From: Bradyrhizobium sp. 1(2017)
GTDB lineage: Bacteria; Pseudomonadota; Alphaproteobacteria; Rhizobiales; Xanthobacteraceae
NCBI RefSeq assembly: GCF_011602485.2
Contig: NZ_CP050022.2
Location: 2,376,001 to 2,440,000, forward strand
Direction: 5' to 3'
DNA length: 64,000 bases
The notes below the pieces were generated by a model. That model was not told the DNA's origin and did not search any database. It saw only the letters and a list, made by a program, of their open reading frames with translations. Both the position numbers and the translations under genes were made by a program. Shown piece by piece: positions 19,161-26,256 of this stretch (position 1 is its first letter; every line of letters starts with the position of its first letter).

Positions 19161-19859
19161 ATGCTGAACTCAGCCAAGCCGGCATCGGGCGTCATCAGCG
19201 CCGAGCCCGAGCCGATCAGGCTCGATTGGTCCGCCACGGCCCTTCTCATCATCGACATGCAGCGCGACTTCATGGAGCCCGGCGGTTTCGGTGAGACGCT
19301 GGGCAACGACGTCAGCCAGCTCGCGCGTGCGGTGAAGCCGATCGGCGCGGTGCTGAAGGTGGCGCGCGACACCGGCATGCTGGTGATCCACACCCGCGAA
19401 GGTCATCTACCCGATCTCTCCGACGCGCCGCCGGCGAAGGTCGAGCGCGGCGCGCCGTCCTTGCGCATCGGCGATCCCGGCCCGATGGGCCGTATCCTCA
19501 TTCGCGGCGAGGCCGGCCACGACATCATTCCCGAGCTCTATCCGCTCGACAGCGAGGTCGTCATCGACAAGCCGGGCAAGGGCGCGTTCTACGCCACCGA
19601 GCTCGGCGACGTCCTGGAGAAATATGGCATCGAGAACCTGCTGGTGTGCGGCGTCACCACGGAGGTCTGCGTCAACACCACCGTGCGCGAGGCCAATGAC
19701 CGCGGCTATCGTTGCGTCGTCATCGCCGATGGCTGCGCATCCTACTTCCCCGAATTCCACGAGATGGGCCTGAGAATGATCAAGGCGCAGGGCGGCATCT
19801 TCGGCTGGGTCGCCGACTCGGCCGCAGTCCTGGACGCAATGACCACTTCGACGGGTTAG
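19161..19859 (+). CDS. Isochorismatase-family cysteine hydrolase
   Basis: 232 residues of the isochorismatase-like hydrolase fold with a full Asp-Lys-Cys triad: Asp32 (LIIDMQRDF), Lys137 (DKPGKGAF) and Cys170 (GVTTEVCVNTT). Overall layout and the EPGGFGE loop resemble biuret and ureidoacrylate amidohydrolases (RutB-type), which release ammonia or carbamate from small amides. The exact substrate is inferred only to be a small amide. GGGGGG precedes the ATG. A consensus sigma-54 promoter at 19109 supports a nitrogen-scavenging role. Confidence 0.8.
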   Translation: MLNSAKPASGVISAEPEPIRLDWSATALLIIDMQRDFMEPGGFGETLGNDVSQLARAVKPIGAVLKVARDTGMLVIHTREGHLPDLSDAPPAKVERGAPSLRIGDPGPMGRILIRGEAGHDIIPELYPLDSEVVIDKPGKGAFYATELGDVLEKYGIENLLVCGVTTEVCVNTTVREANDRGYRCVVIADGCASYFPEFHEMGLRMIKAQGGIFGWVADSAAVLDAMTTSTG

Positions 19860-19885
19860 ACGACAGCCGGCCCAAGCCGTGATCG

Positions 19886-20665
19886 TTACGGGCGCACCGC
19901 CGGCGTCTCCATCGGCAGGCCGCGCGCCCGCGACATTAAATAGAGCTCGAGCGCGACCAGCTCGGGCGAACCGTAGTCATAGGCCTGGGCGCGCACGCCG
20001 GTCATGCAGCTGCGCAGCCGCCGCTCCAGCGATCCCAGCGTCTGCCATTCCAGCCGATAGAGCGGATAGCCGGTCGGCTGTCCCTGCGTGATCGGCGCGC
20101 CCGCGAGGCGCTTGTCGAAATTGTCGTCGTGGCAATTGGTGCAGGCAAGATTGAGCTGCCCCTCGCGCTGCATGAACAGGTCGCGCCCCTGCTCGACGAA
20201 GGGTCTTAGCTGCGGATCGTTGCCGGCGCTGATCGGAACGCCGCGCGATTGATGGGCGACGAAAGCGGACAGCGCCAGGAGGTCGCGGCTCTCATAGGGC
20301 AGCGGCGTTGCCTGCTGATGATCGGCGCGGCAGAGATTGATGCGCTGGTCGAGCGTGACAGGGCGCGCAAGCGGCTTGTCGAAGGCGGGATAGCGCGCCG
20401 CGACGCCCTTCATGCTGCTGCTTGCATCGCCATGGCAGTCGGCGCAGGACTTCTCCGCACTGCCGGTCTTCGTCCCCCACAGCGCCGCGCCGTCGAGCAC
20501 GAACAGCATGCCCGGATTGGACGTGTCGTCATCCTGCATCGCGCGCGTGTCAGGCCCCATGAAGGAATAGCCGGACCGACGTGCATCGGGCGGGATTTCA
20601 CCGGCGAGCAGGGCAGGGGCAGCGGCGATGACTGTTGCCGCCGCTATCGCGCGCCAAAAACTCAT
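19886..20665 (-). CDS. soxA: SoxA-type c-type cytochrome
   Basis: 259 residues with an N-terminal signal peptide (hydrophobic 7-21). Two heme motifs, CADCH at 74-78 and CTNCH at 175-179, make it a diheme SoxA. Cys112 (NLCRADH) and Cys220 (RLRSCMTGVRAQ) fit the axial Cys ligands, the latter being the active-site cysteine that forms the sulfane bond with the SoxYZ carrier (family knowledge). ATG at 20665 overlaps the soxZ stop (ATGA). It is the last gene of the leftward soxFXYZA cluster. Confidence 0.88.
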   Translation of the reverse strand: MSFWRAIAAATVIAAAPALLAGEIPPDARRSGYSFMGPDTRAMQDDDTSNPGMLFVLDGAALWGTKTGSAEKSCADCHGDASSSMKGVAARYPAFDKPLARPVTLDQRINLCRADHQQATPLPYESRDLLALSAFVAHQSRGVPISAGNDPQLRPFVEQGRDLFMQREGQLNLACTNCHDDNFDKRLAGAPITQGQPTGYPLYRLEWQTLGSLERRLRSCMTGVRAQAYDYGSPELVALELYLMSRARGLPMETPAVRP

Positions 20666-20979
20666 TCGACAATGATCGATGCCGACGCGGTGGACGAATA
20701 GCCGTTGTCGCCGATCCATTCGAACTCGAACTTGCCGCTCTCCTTGGCCACCGTGAAGAAGGAGAGATAAGGATTGGCCGCAATTGCCGGAAACAGGTCG
20801 ACGCGAAACACCTCGGCGCCGTTGTAGCGACAGGTGAAACTCGTGATGATGTCGCGCGGCACCAGCTTGCCGTCCGCGGTGTGGCGGAAGCCGGTCTCCA
20901 TGATGTGCGATGTCAGTGTGCGGATCTCGATGACGTCGCCGCGTTTGGCCCTCGCTGGAACGTTGATCAGCGCGGCCAT
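20662..20979 (-). CDS. soxZ: SoxZ sulfur-carrier subunit
   Basis: 105 residues, normal for SoxZ, starting INVPARAKRGDVIEIRTLTSHIMETGFR, a highly characteristic SoxZ stretch. SoxZ is the beta-sandwich partner of SoxY in the periplasm; it has no signal of its own and is co-exported with SoxY. The start shares one base with the soxY stop (TGATG), a coupled arrangement. Confidence 0.92.
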   Translation of the reverse strand: MAALINVPARAKRGDVIEIRTLTSHIMETGFRHTADGKLVPRDIITSFTCRYNGAEVFRVDLFPAIAANPYLSFFTVAKESGKFEFEWIGDNGYSSTASASIIVE

Positions 20980-21446
20980 CAGTTCATTTCCTCGGTGCAG
21001 GCGGCCAGCGTCACGACCACGTCGGCGGCAACCTGCCAGAACGTGTCGTCGGACAGGCGTGCGATCGCGACCACCTTCTGGGTGTCGGCGAGGCGGATCC
21101 GGGTCGAGACCTGGGCGCGGCCGGCGGCGGGACCGAGGTGGAAATTGCCGATGTTCGGCTGCGGGTTCTTCTCGTTGAAGACGTAGATGGACTTGACGTA
21201 GTCGTTCGCCGTCATCGGGCTTGCGACGCTTACCGTCATCGGCACGGTGTTTCCGTTTTCGACCAGCGGCGGAATGTCGAGCTTGACCTTGCCGGTGCGA
21301 ATCTGTGCTTCGCCGACGACGTTGCGGATCGCGGTGGTGAGCATCGCCGGTGTCGCCTCGAGCGGTCGCAGCGTGATGATCGGGATCGTCCCGGCGGCCG
21401 TCACGCTCCCGGCAAGGCTCAAGAATTGTCGTCGCGTCGTAGGCAT
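20979..21446 (-). CDS. soxY: SoxY-like sulfur-carrier subunit with divergent C-terminal arm
   Basis: 155 residues. A twin-arginine signal (TTRRQFLSLAGS, 3-14) leads into the SoxY beta-sandwich (GKVKLDIPPLVENGNTVPMTVSV). The carrier cysteine is present (Cys150), but the usual C-terminal GGCGG swinging arm reads LAACTEEMN here: flanking glycines are replaced and three to four extra residues follow. The cysteine remains four to five residues from the end. ATG at 21446 begins the Tat motif; the open frame upstream to 21641 overlaps soxX and is not used. Translation is coupled to soxZ. Confidence 0.85.
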   Translation of the reverse strand: MPTTRRQFLSLAGSVTAAGTIPIITLRPLEATPAMLTTAIRNVVGEAQIRTGKVKLDIPPLVENGNTVPMTVSVASPMTANDYVKSIYVFNEKNPQPNIGNFHLGPAAGRAQVSTRIRLADTQKVVAIARLSDDTFWQVAADVVVTLAACTEEMN

Positions 21447-21454
21447 GAGCAGTC

Positions 21455-21901
21455 CTAGTCCCGAAGCGTTGCAAGATAGGCCACGATGTCCTCGATCTCC
21501 GCAGCCGACAAGATCGGCTTGCCGGCGAAATTGCGCCCGACGCGCACGAGGCCGTCGTTGCGATAATAGGACGGCATGATGGTCTCCGGGTTGAAGCGTG
21601 AGGCATCGACCAGACGAAGCCGCAACTGGCTCATCGACCACCGGTTCCCGGCGCCGGTGAGATCGGGCGCAAGGTCGCCCTGGAACCGTGTTTCCGGGAA
21701 CGGGCCGGAATGGCAGAGGATGCAGGTCGTCGTGCGCGCCAGCACCAGTGCGCGTCCGCGCGCGGCATCGCCGGGCGAGCCCGTGAGCGAGTCCGTGATG
21801 CCGTCGCCGGTGACCTTGTACGGCACAAGCTCGTCCGCATTCGCGGCGCAGGCAAGACTTGCGGCGATCAGCGCTGCGATATGGAGGGACGCGTTAGCCA
21901 A
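21455..21901 (-). CDS. soxX: SoxX-type c-type cytochrome
   Basis: 148 residues: signal peptide (hydrophobic 6-18, cleavage after ANA), one heme motif CILCH at 60-64, a Met ligand at 109 (ETIMPSYY), and the C-terminal ILSAAEIEDIVAYLATLR of SoxX. SoxX pairs with SoxA. No ATG precedes the signal peptide; the TTG at 21901, overlapping the end of the upstream flavoprotein gene, is the best start. The longer open frame to 22072 is antisense-like coding of the upstream gene and was rejected. Confidence 0.85.
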   Translation of the reverse strand: MANASLHIAALIAASLACAANADELVPYKVTGDGITDSLTGSPGDAARGRALVLARTTTCILCHSGPFPETRFQGDLAPDLTGAGNRWSMSQLRLRLVDASRFNPETIMPSYYRNDGLVRVGRNFAGKPILSAAEIEDIVAYLATLRD

Positions 21902-23165
21902 AGGTGGCCGCCGTGATGGTTTGAAACCAGCGCTCGGCCTCGGCGGCCTCGCGGACGCGCAGCTCGCGCGGCGCATCGACCGGGCTGGTCGCGCCGCCTT
22001 CGACCTCCGCGAAGATGTCGCCCCTGGGCTGGTAGTTGCCGGCGAGCGAAAAGCCGTAGCCGGGCGCGACAATGTTGTAGCAGACGCCTGTCAACCGCGG
22101 CGCCTCCGGCGTGCGGCCCGCGAGCAAGGCGAGGATCGCGGCGCCGCAGGCCTTGCCTTGCGCGGCTGCAGCGGAGGCCGATTTGGGAATGCCGCCGCCG
22201 AGGCAGGCGTCGCCTATGACGTGGATGTTCTTGACGAGCTTCGATTCGAAGGTGACGGGATCGATCGGGCACCAGCCGGTCGCGTCCGTAGCGCCCGCGA
22301 CCTCGGCGATGCGCCCGGCGCGCTGGGGCGGGATGACGTTGGCGACGTCAGGGGTATAGTTGCCGAACTCGGTGACGATGGTCCTGGTCGCGGGATCGAC
22401 CGAAGTGACGCGGCCGCCTTGCGAGAGAGCGACGCGTTCGATCATGTCGCCATAGAGCTCCTTCCAGGCCTTCTCGAACAGCCGCTGCTGGGAGAAACTG
22501 TCCTTGGCATCGAGCATCAGGACCTTCGAGCGTGGCTTGTTGGCCTTGAGATAATGCGCGATCAGGCTGGCGCGCTCGTAGGGCGCGGGCGGGCAGCGCG
22601 AGGGATTGGCCGGAATTGCAATGGCGACCGTGCCGCCATCCGCCATGGCTTCCAGCTGCCTGCGCAGCAAAAGGGTTTGCGCGCCGGCCTTCCAGGCGTG
22701 TGGCATCTTTTCCGATGCGGCGTCGTCATAGCCGGGTAGGGCTTCAAAGTGAAAGTCGATGCCGGGCGACAGTACGAGACGGTCGTAGCCCAGCGTGACG
22801 CCGCCAACGGTTGTCACGCTGCGCTTTTGCGTGTCGATGCCCGTCGCAGCCTGAGTGACGATGCTGATGCCGTCGGCGGCGAGCTTGTCGTAGCCGAACT
22901 GCTGCGCCTCCATCTCGCGCAGGCCCGCGATCACCTCGTTGCTGAAGGGGCAGGAGATGAAGGTCTTGTTCGGCTCGATCAGGACGACCTGCAATGTCGC
23001 ATCGGCGCGCCTGAGCGCGCGGGCGCAGGCCGCGCCGCCAAAGCCGCCGCCGACCACGACGACGCGGCCCGCCGATTGCGCGCGCAGGATCGAAGGCGCG
23101 GCGAGCGATGTGGCCACGACGGTGATGCCGAAGACGGCGTTCCGCCGCGTCACCGGCGCATTCAT
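21894..23165 (-). CDS. soxF: Flavocytochrome c sulfide dehydrogenase flavoprotein
   Basis: 423 residues with a Tat-like signal (TRRNAVFGITVVATS). FAD-binding GGGFGG at 39-44; Cys72 (FISCPFSN) matches the cysteine that binds FAD covalently, and Cys191 (SRCPPAPYERA) and Cys362 (TGVCYN) match the redox-active pair of FccB/SoxF. The enzyme oxidises sulfide or reactivates the SoxYZ carrier. It is the first gene of the leftward sox cluster and overlaps soxX. ATG at 23165 is used; an in-frame TTG at 23180 is possible. No cytochrome subunit fccA is adjacent. Confidence 0.85.
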   Translation of the reverse strand: MNAPVTRRNAVFGITVVATSLAAPSILRAQSAGRVVVVGGGFGGAACARALRRADATLQVVLIEPNKTFISCPFSNEVIAGLREMEAQQFGYDKLAADGISIVTQAATGIDTQKRSVTTVGGVTLGYDRLVLSPGIDFHFEALPGYDDAASEKMPHAWKAGAQTLLLRRQLEAMADGGTVAIAIPANPSRCPPAPYERASLIAHYLKANKPRSKVLMLDAKDSFSQQRLFEKAWKELYGDMIERVALSQGGRVTSVDPATRTIVTEFGNYTPDVANVIPPQRAGRIAEVAGATDATGWCPIDPVTFESKLVKNIHVIGDACLGGGIPKSASAAAAQGKACGAAILALLAGRTPEAPRLTGVCYNIVAPGYGFSLAGNYQPRGDIFAEVEGGATSPVDAPRELRVREAAEAERWFQTITAATFG

Positions 23166-23178
23166 GAGACTTGTCCGC

Positions 23179-23211
23179 AAAAATGCCGCGGCGGCCTCGT
23201 GGCCGCCGCGG
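23179..23211 (-). terminator. Strong hairpin with U-tract just upstream of soxF
   Basis: Perfect 11-bp stem CCGCGGCGGCC/GGCCGCCGCGG (23186-23196 and 23201-23211), loop of 4; on the minus strand it is followed by CATTTTT. It is a textbook terminator for the molybdenum hydroxylase operon, but lies only 14 nt before the soxF start. Confidence 0.8.
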
Positions 23212-23224
23212 TGTTGTTATCTGA

Positions 23225-23266
23225 GCATGATCCTTTCGAAGAACCGCTTCGCACTTTTTCGGATCA
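23225..23266. repeat. Short dispersed palindromic repeat (GAGCATGATCC type)
   Basis: Begins GAGCATGATCC, contains TTCGAAGAACCGCTTCGCA and ends TCGGATCACGCTT, an imperfect nested palindrome. A related copy occurs at 53783-53828. Such elements are extragenic repeats common in bradyrhizobia. Confidence 0.55.
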
Positions 23267-23270
23267 CGCT

Positions 23271-25457
23271 TTACGCGAAGGTGATGTTCTGGTCGCGCAG
23301 CGGCACCGAGCGGATGCGCTTTCCGGTCGCGGCGAAATAGGCGTTGAGAACCGCCGGCGCCGCGACGCCGATGGTCGGCTCGCCGACGCCGCCCCAGAAC
23401 CCGCCACTCGGCACCATCACCGATTCCACCTTCGGCATTTCGTTGATGCGCATCGAGTTGTAGGTGTCGAAGTTGGTCTGCTCGATCTTGCCGTCCTTCA
23501 CGGTGCAGCCGCCGTAGAACAGCGCCGAGAGGCCATAGACGAAGGAGCCTGCAATCTGCCGCTCCACCTGCGCCGGATTGACGATGTAGCCAGGATCGGT
23601 GGAGGCGACGATGCGATGCACCTTGATCTTGCTGCCGTCGGTCACCGAGATCTCGGCAGCACCGGCGACATAGCTGCCGTAGCCCATGACCTGGGCGATG
23701 CCGCGATAGATTCCTTGCGGCGCCGGCGTGGTCCAGCCGATCTTCTCGGCCACGGCGTTGAGCACCGCCAGATGCTTGGGGTGATGACCCATCAGCTTGC
23801 GGCGGAATTCGAGCGGGTCCTGGCCTGCGGCCTGGGCCAGCTCGTCCATGAAGCACTCCATGTAGATCGCGTTGTGATTGACGTTGACGCCGCGCCAGAA
23901 GCCGGGCGGAACGTGCGGGTTGCGCATCGCATGCTCGACCAGCAGGTTGGGCACCGAATAGCCGAACGCGGCCTCGCCGGATTGGGCGACGCCCTGGAAT
24001 GCCGCCGGATCCATGCCGTTCTGCAGCGCCTCGGGACGCAGCGAGAACAAGATCGATTGCCCGGAGAGGCGGTAGTGCAGCGCGACCAGATTGTTGTCGG
24101 CATCGAACGCGCCGGTCATCTTGCACTGGGTGATCGGGTGATACCGGCCGTGCGCCATGTCCTCTTCGCGCGACCACAGCAGCTTGATCGGCGTGCCCGG
24201 CATCTGCTTGGCGATCGTGACGGCCTGGCGGACGTAGTCGGTCTGGCCGCGCCGGCCGAAGCCGCCGCCGGGCATCACCTTGTGCACGTCGCACTTCTCC
24301 GCCGGCAGGCCCGAAGCCTCCAGCACGGCGGCGAAGGCGGCTTCGCCGTTCTGCGTGCCGCACCAGACCTCGCATTTGTCCGCCGTGTAGAGCGCGGTGG
24401 CGTTCATCGGCTCCATGGTGGCGTGGTTCTGGTAGGGATAGCTGTAGACGGCTTCGATCGTCTTGGCGGCGCCGGCGATGGCGGCCTTGGCGTCGCCGTT
24501 CTTGTTGCCGACATAGGCCGGCTGCGCGTTGTCGAGGCCTTCGGCCAGCCATTTCGCAATCGACGCGCTGGAGACCTTGGCGTTGTCCCCTTCGTCCCAG
24601 ACGATCGGCAGCGCCTCCAGCGCGGTCTTGGCGTGCCACCAGGTGTCGGCCACGACCGCGACCGCGGTGTCGCCGACCTTGACTACCTTCTTGACGCCTT
24701 TCATGCCGGCGATCTTGGCTTCGTCGAAGCTCTTCAGCTTGCCGCCGAACACCGGGCAGTCCTTGATCGCGGCGTTCAGCATGCCGGGCAGCTTGATGTC
24801 GGCGCCGTAGATCATGGTGCCGTTGGTCTTGTCGACGGTGTCGAGCCGCTTCACGCCCTTGCCGATCAGCTTCCAGTCCTTCGGATCCTTCAGTTTGACG
24901 TCGGCCGGCGGCGTCAGCTTGGCCGCAGCCTCGGCGACCTTGCCGTAGGTCGTGGTTCTGCCTGTTAGCCCATGGGTGATGACGCTGTTGGCAGCCGTGC
25001 ACTCGGATGCCGGCACTTTCCACGCATCGGCGGCGGCCTGGATCAGCATCACGCGCGCGGTGGCGCCGCCCTTGCGGACATAGTCCTGCGAGGAGCGGAT
25101 GCCGCGGCTGCCGCCGGTCGAGAAATCACCCCAGACGCGCTTGCGGGCGACGCTCTGGCCGGGAGTCGGATATTCGGTCGTGACCTTGTTCCAGTCGCAT
25201 TCGAGCTCCTCGGCGACGAGCTGGGCGAGGCCGGTGAGCGAGCCCTGGCCCATCTCGGAGCGGGCGATGCGGATCACGACGGTGTCGTCGGGCCTGACCA
25301 CGACCCAGGCGCCGATCTCGGGCGAGCCGTCGGCGGCGCGGACCACGGCGGGGCCGCCGAACGGGATGTCGAAGCCGATGGCAAGGCCGGTGCCGACCGC
25401 GGCCGTGCCGATGACGAAGGCACGACGGTTCATCTTGGGAGAAACGTGCTTGTTCAT
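23271..25457 (-). CDS. Molybdopterin-binding large subunit of a xanthine-dehydrogenase-family hydroxylase
   Basis: 728 residues. A Tat-type signal (MNRRAFVIGTAAVG) shows export; domain order follows isoquinoline 1-oxidoreductase beta subunits (IorB type): WVVVRPDDTVVIRIARSEMGQG near 50, MPGGGFGRR, FWRGVNVNHNAIYMECFMDE, and a C-terminal GGVGEPTIGVAAPAVLNA holding the conserved Glu that acts as catalytic base in this family. These enzymes hydroxylate N-heterocycles or oxidise aldehydes with a Mo-cytosine-dinucleotide cofactor. Its [2Fe-2S] partner is the gene just upstream. No cytochrome or chaperone gene is present locally. Substrate unknown. Confidence 0.85.
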   Translation of the reverse strand: MNKHVSPKMNRRAFVIGTAAVGTGLAIGFDIPFGGPAVVRAADGSPEIGAWVVVRPDDTVVIRIARSEMGQGSLTGLAQLVAEELECDWNKVTTEYPTPGQSVARKRVWGDFSTGGSRGIRSSQDYVRKGGATARVMLIQAAADAWKVPASECTAANSVITHGLTGRTTTYGKVAEAAAKLTPPADVKLKDPKDWKLIGKGVKRLDTVDKTNGTMIYGADIKLPGMLNAAIKDCPVFGGKLKSFDEAKIAGMKGVKKVVKVGDTAVAVVADTWWHAKTALEALPIVWDEGDNAKVSSASIAKWLAEGLDNAQPAYVGNKNGDAKAAIAGAAKTIEAVYSYPYQNHATMEPMNATALYTADKCEVWCGTQNGEAAFAAVLEASGLPAEKCDVHKVMPGGGFGRRGQTDYVRQAVTIAKQMPGTPIKLLWSREEDMAHGRYHPITQCKMTGAFDADNNLVALHYRLSGQSILFSLRPEALQNGMDPAAFQGVAQSGEAAFGYSVPNLLVEHAMRNPHVPPGFWRGVNVNHNAIYMECFMDELAQAAGQDPLEFRRKLMGHHPKHLAVLNAVAEKIGWTTPAPQGIYRGIAQVMGYGSYVAGAAEISVTDGSKIKVHRIVASTDPGYIVNPAQVERQIAGSFVYGLSALFYGGCTVKDGKIEQTNFDTYNSMRINEMPKVESVMVPSGGFWGGVGEPTIGVAAPAVLNAYFAATGKRIRSVPLRDQNITFA

Positions 25458-25467
25458 GGGCCGCTCC

Positions 25468-25917
25468 TTACGCGCTTGCGATCGTGTGGATCGCCTCGCG
25501 CACCTGCGCGAAGGTGCCGCAGCGGCAGATATTCGTGATGGCCTCGTCGATGTCGGCGTCGGTCGGCTTGGGCTTCTCGTTCAGCAGCGCCGCCACCGCC
25601 ATGATCATGCCGCTCTGGCAATAGCCACATTGCGGCACGTCCTGGGCGATCCAGGCCTCCTGCACCTTGTGCAGCGAATCCCCGGATGCGAGCCCTTCGA
25701 TCGTGGTGATCTTCTTGCCCTCGGCCTCGCTGACCGTAACGCCGCAGGAGCGCATCGCCACGCCATCCATGTGGATCGTGCAGGCACCGCATTGTGCAAT
25801 GCCGCAACCATATTTGGTGCCGGTCAGGCCGGCATTCTCACGGATCGCCCAGAGCAGCGGCGTGTCCGGCTCGACGTCGAGTTTGAAGGTTTTTCCGTTG
25901 ATTGTTAGGTCTGCCAT
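25468..25917 (-). CDS. [2Fe-2S] small subunit of the molybdenum hydroxylase
   Basis: 149 residues. Two [2Fe-2S] clusters: plant-type ligands Cys38, Cys43, Cys46 and Cys58 ([11 protein letters not shown] and RSC) and the helical-bundle cluster CGYCQSG ... ICRCG. It passes electrons from the molybdenum subunit encoded 10 bp downstream. ATG at 25917 follows AGGGGAC; the frame is open to 25941. It has no signal peptide and is presumably exported folded with the Tat-bearing large subunit. Confidence 0.9.
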   Translation of the reverse strand: MADLTINGKTFKLDVEPDTPLLWAIRENAGLTGTKYGCGIAQCGACTIHMDGVAMRSCGVTVSEAEGKKITTIEGLASGDSLHKVQEAWIAQDVPQCGYCQSGMIMAVAALLNEKPKPTDADIDEAITNICRCGTFAQVREAIHTIASA

Positions 25918-26256
25918 CGCAAGTCCCCTGGATTGGCCCAATCCACCGATTGAACTCAGGGGCGCACTCTGTCCGGCAAGCTGGAACCGTTCAAATCAAC
26001 AGTCCGAGGGCTATCCTTTATGCATGGGCCTACTGCGTAAGGGTATGGACGCGGGCGATGTTTTGCCTCATCCCTTGTCGATCGATTCGGGTTGCTGTCT
26101 TCTCCGGGAGCGCCAATCCGCGGCTTCAGGCGACGGCCGGCGGTGGTGCCGGTTCCGGACCCGAGGCGCAGCGGCAAGCGGCGACAGTTTGTCCCTTTTG
26201 CCGAGGTGCAAGAGGCGGGTGGTTTGGTACACTGCGCCGACGCCACAAGGAGTTCC
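25918..26256. other. 339-bp spacer between divergent molybdenum hydroxylase and radical SAM genes
   Basis: No gene is supported here. It holds the palindrome GGATTGG-C-CCAATCC at 25930-25944, 12 bp upstream of the small-subunit start, and AAGGAG at 26247-26252 as the ribosome site of the radical SAM gene. Open frames on both strands (for example leftward from 27636) are low-complexity Arg-rich shadows. GGAAC at 25983-25987 has no partner CGTT at 16-17 bp. Confidence 0.6.
25930..25944. promoter_or_regulatory. Candidate operator palindrome upstream of molybdenum hydroxylase genes
   Basis: Perfect 7-bp arms, GGATTGG-C-CCAATCC, ending 13 bp before the small-subunit ATG on the minus strand, a good position for a repressor. 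No regulator gene is adjacent. Confidence 0.4.

Noticed and set aside
21455..22072. Longer soxX reading frame starting at 22072
   Set aside because: The added 57 residues are Arg/Ser/Ala-rich and antisense-like in composition, overlap soxF, and lack a signal peptide at their N-terminus.
22749..24968. 739-codon open frame on the plus strand over the molybdenum hydroxylase
   Set aside because: Antisense shadow; composition is biased and the opposite strand encodes a clear enzyme.
25981..26010. GGAAC at 25983-25987 as an EcfG promoter for hpnP
   Set aside because: No GTT at 16-17 bp spacing; CCGA or CGAG is found instead.
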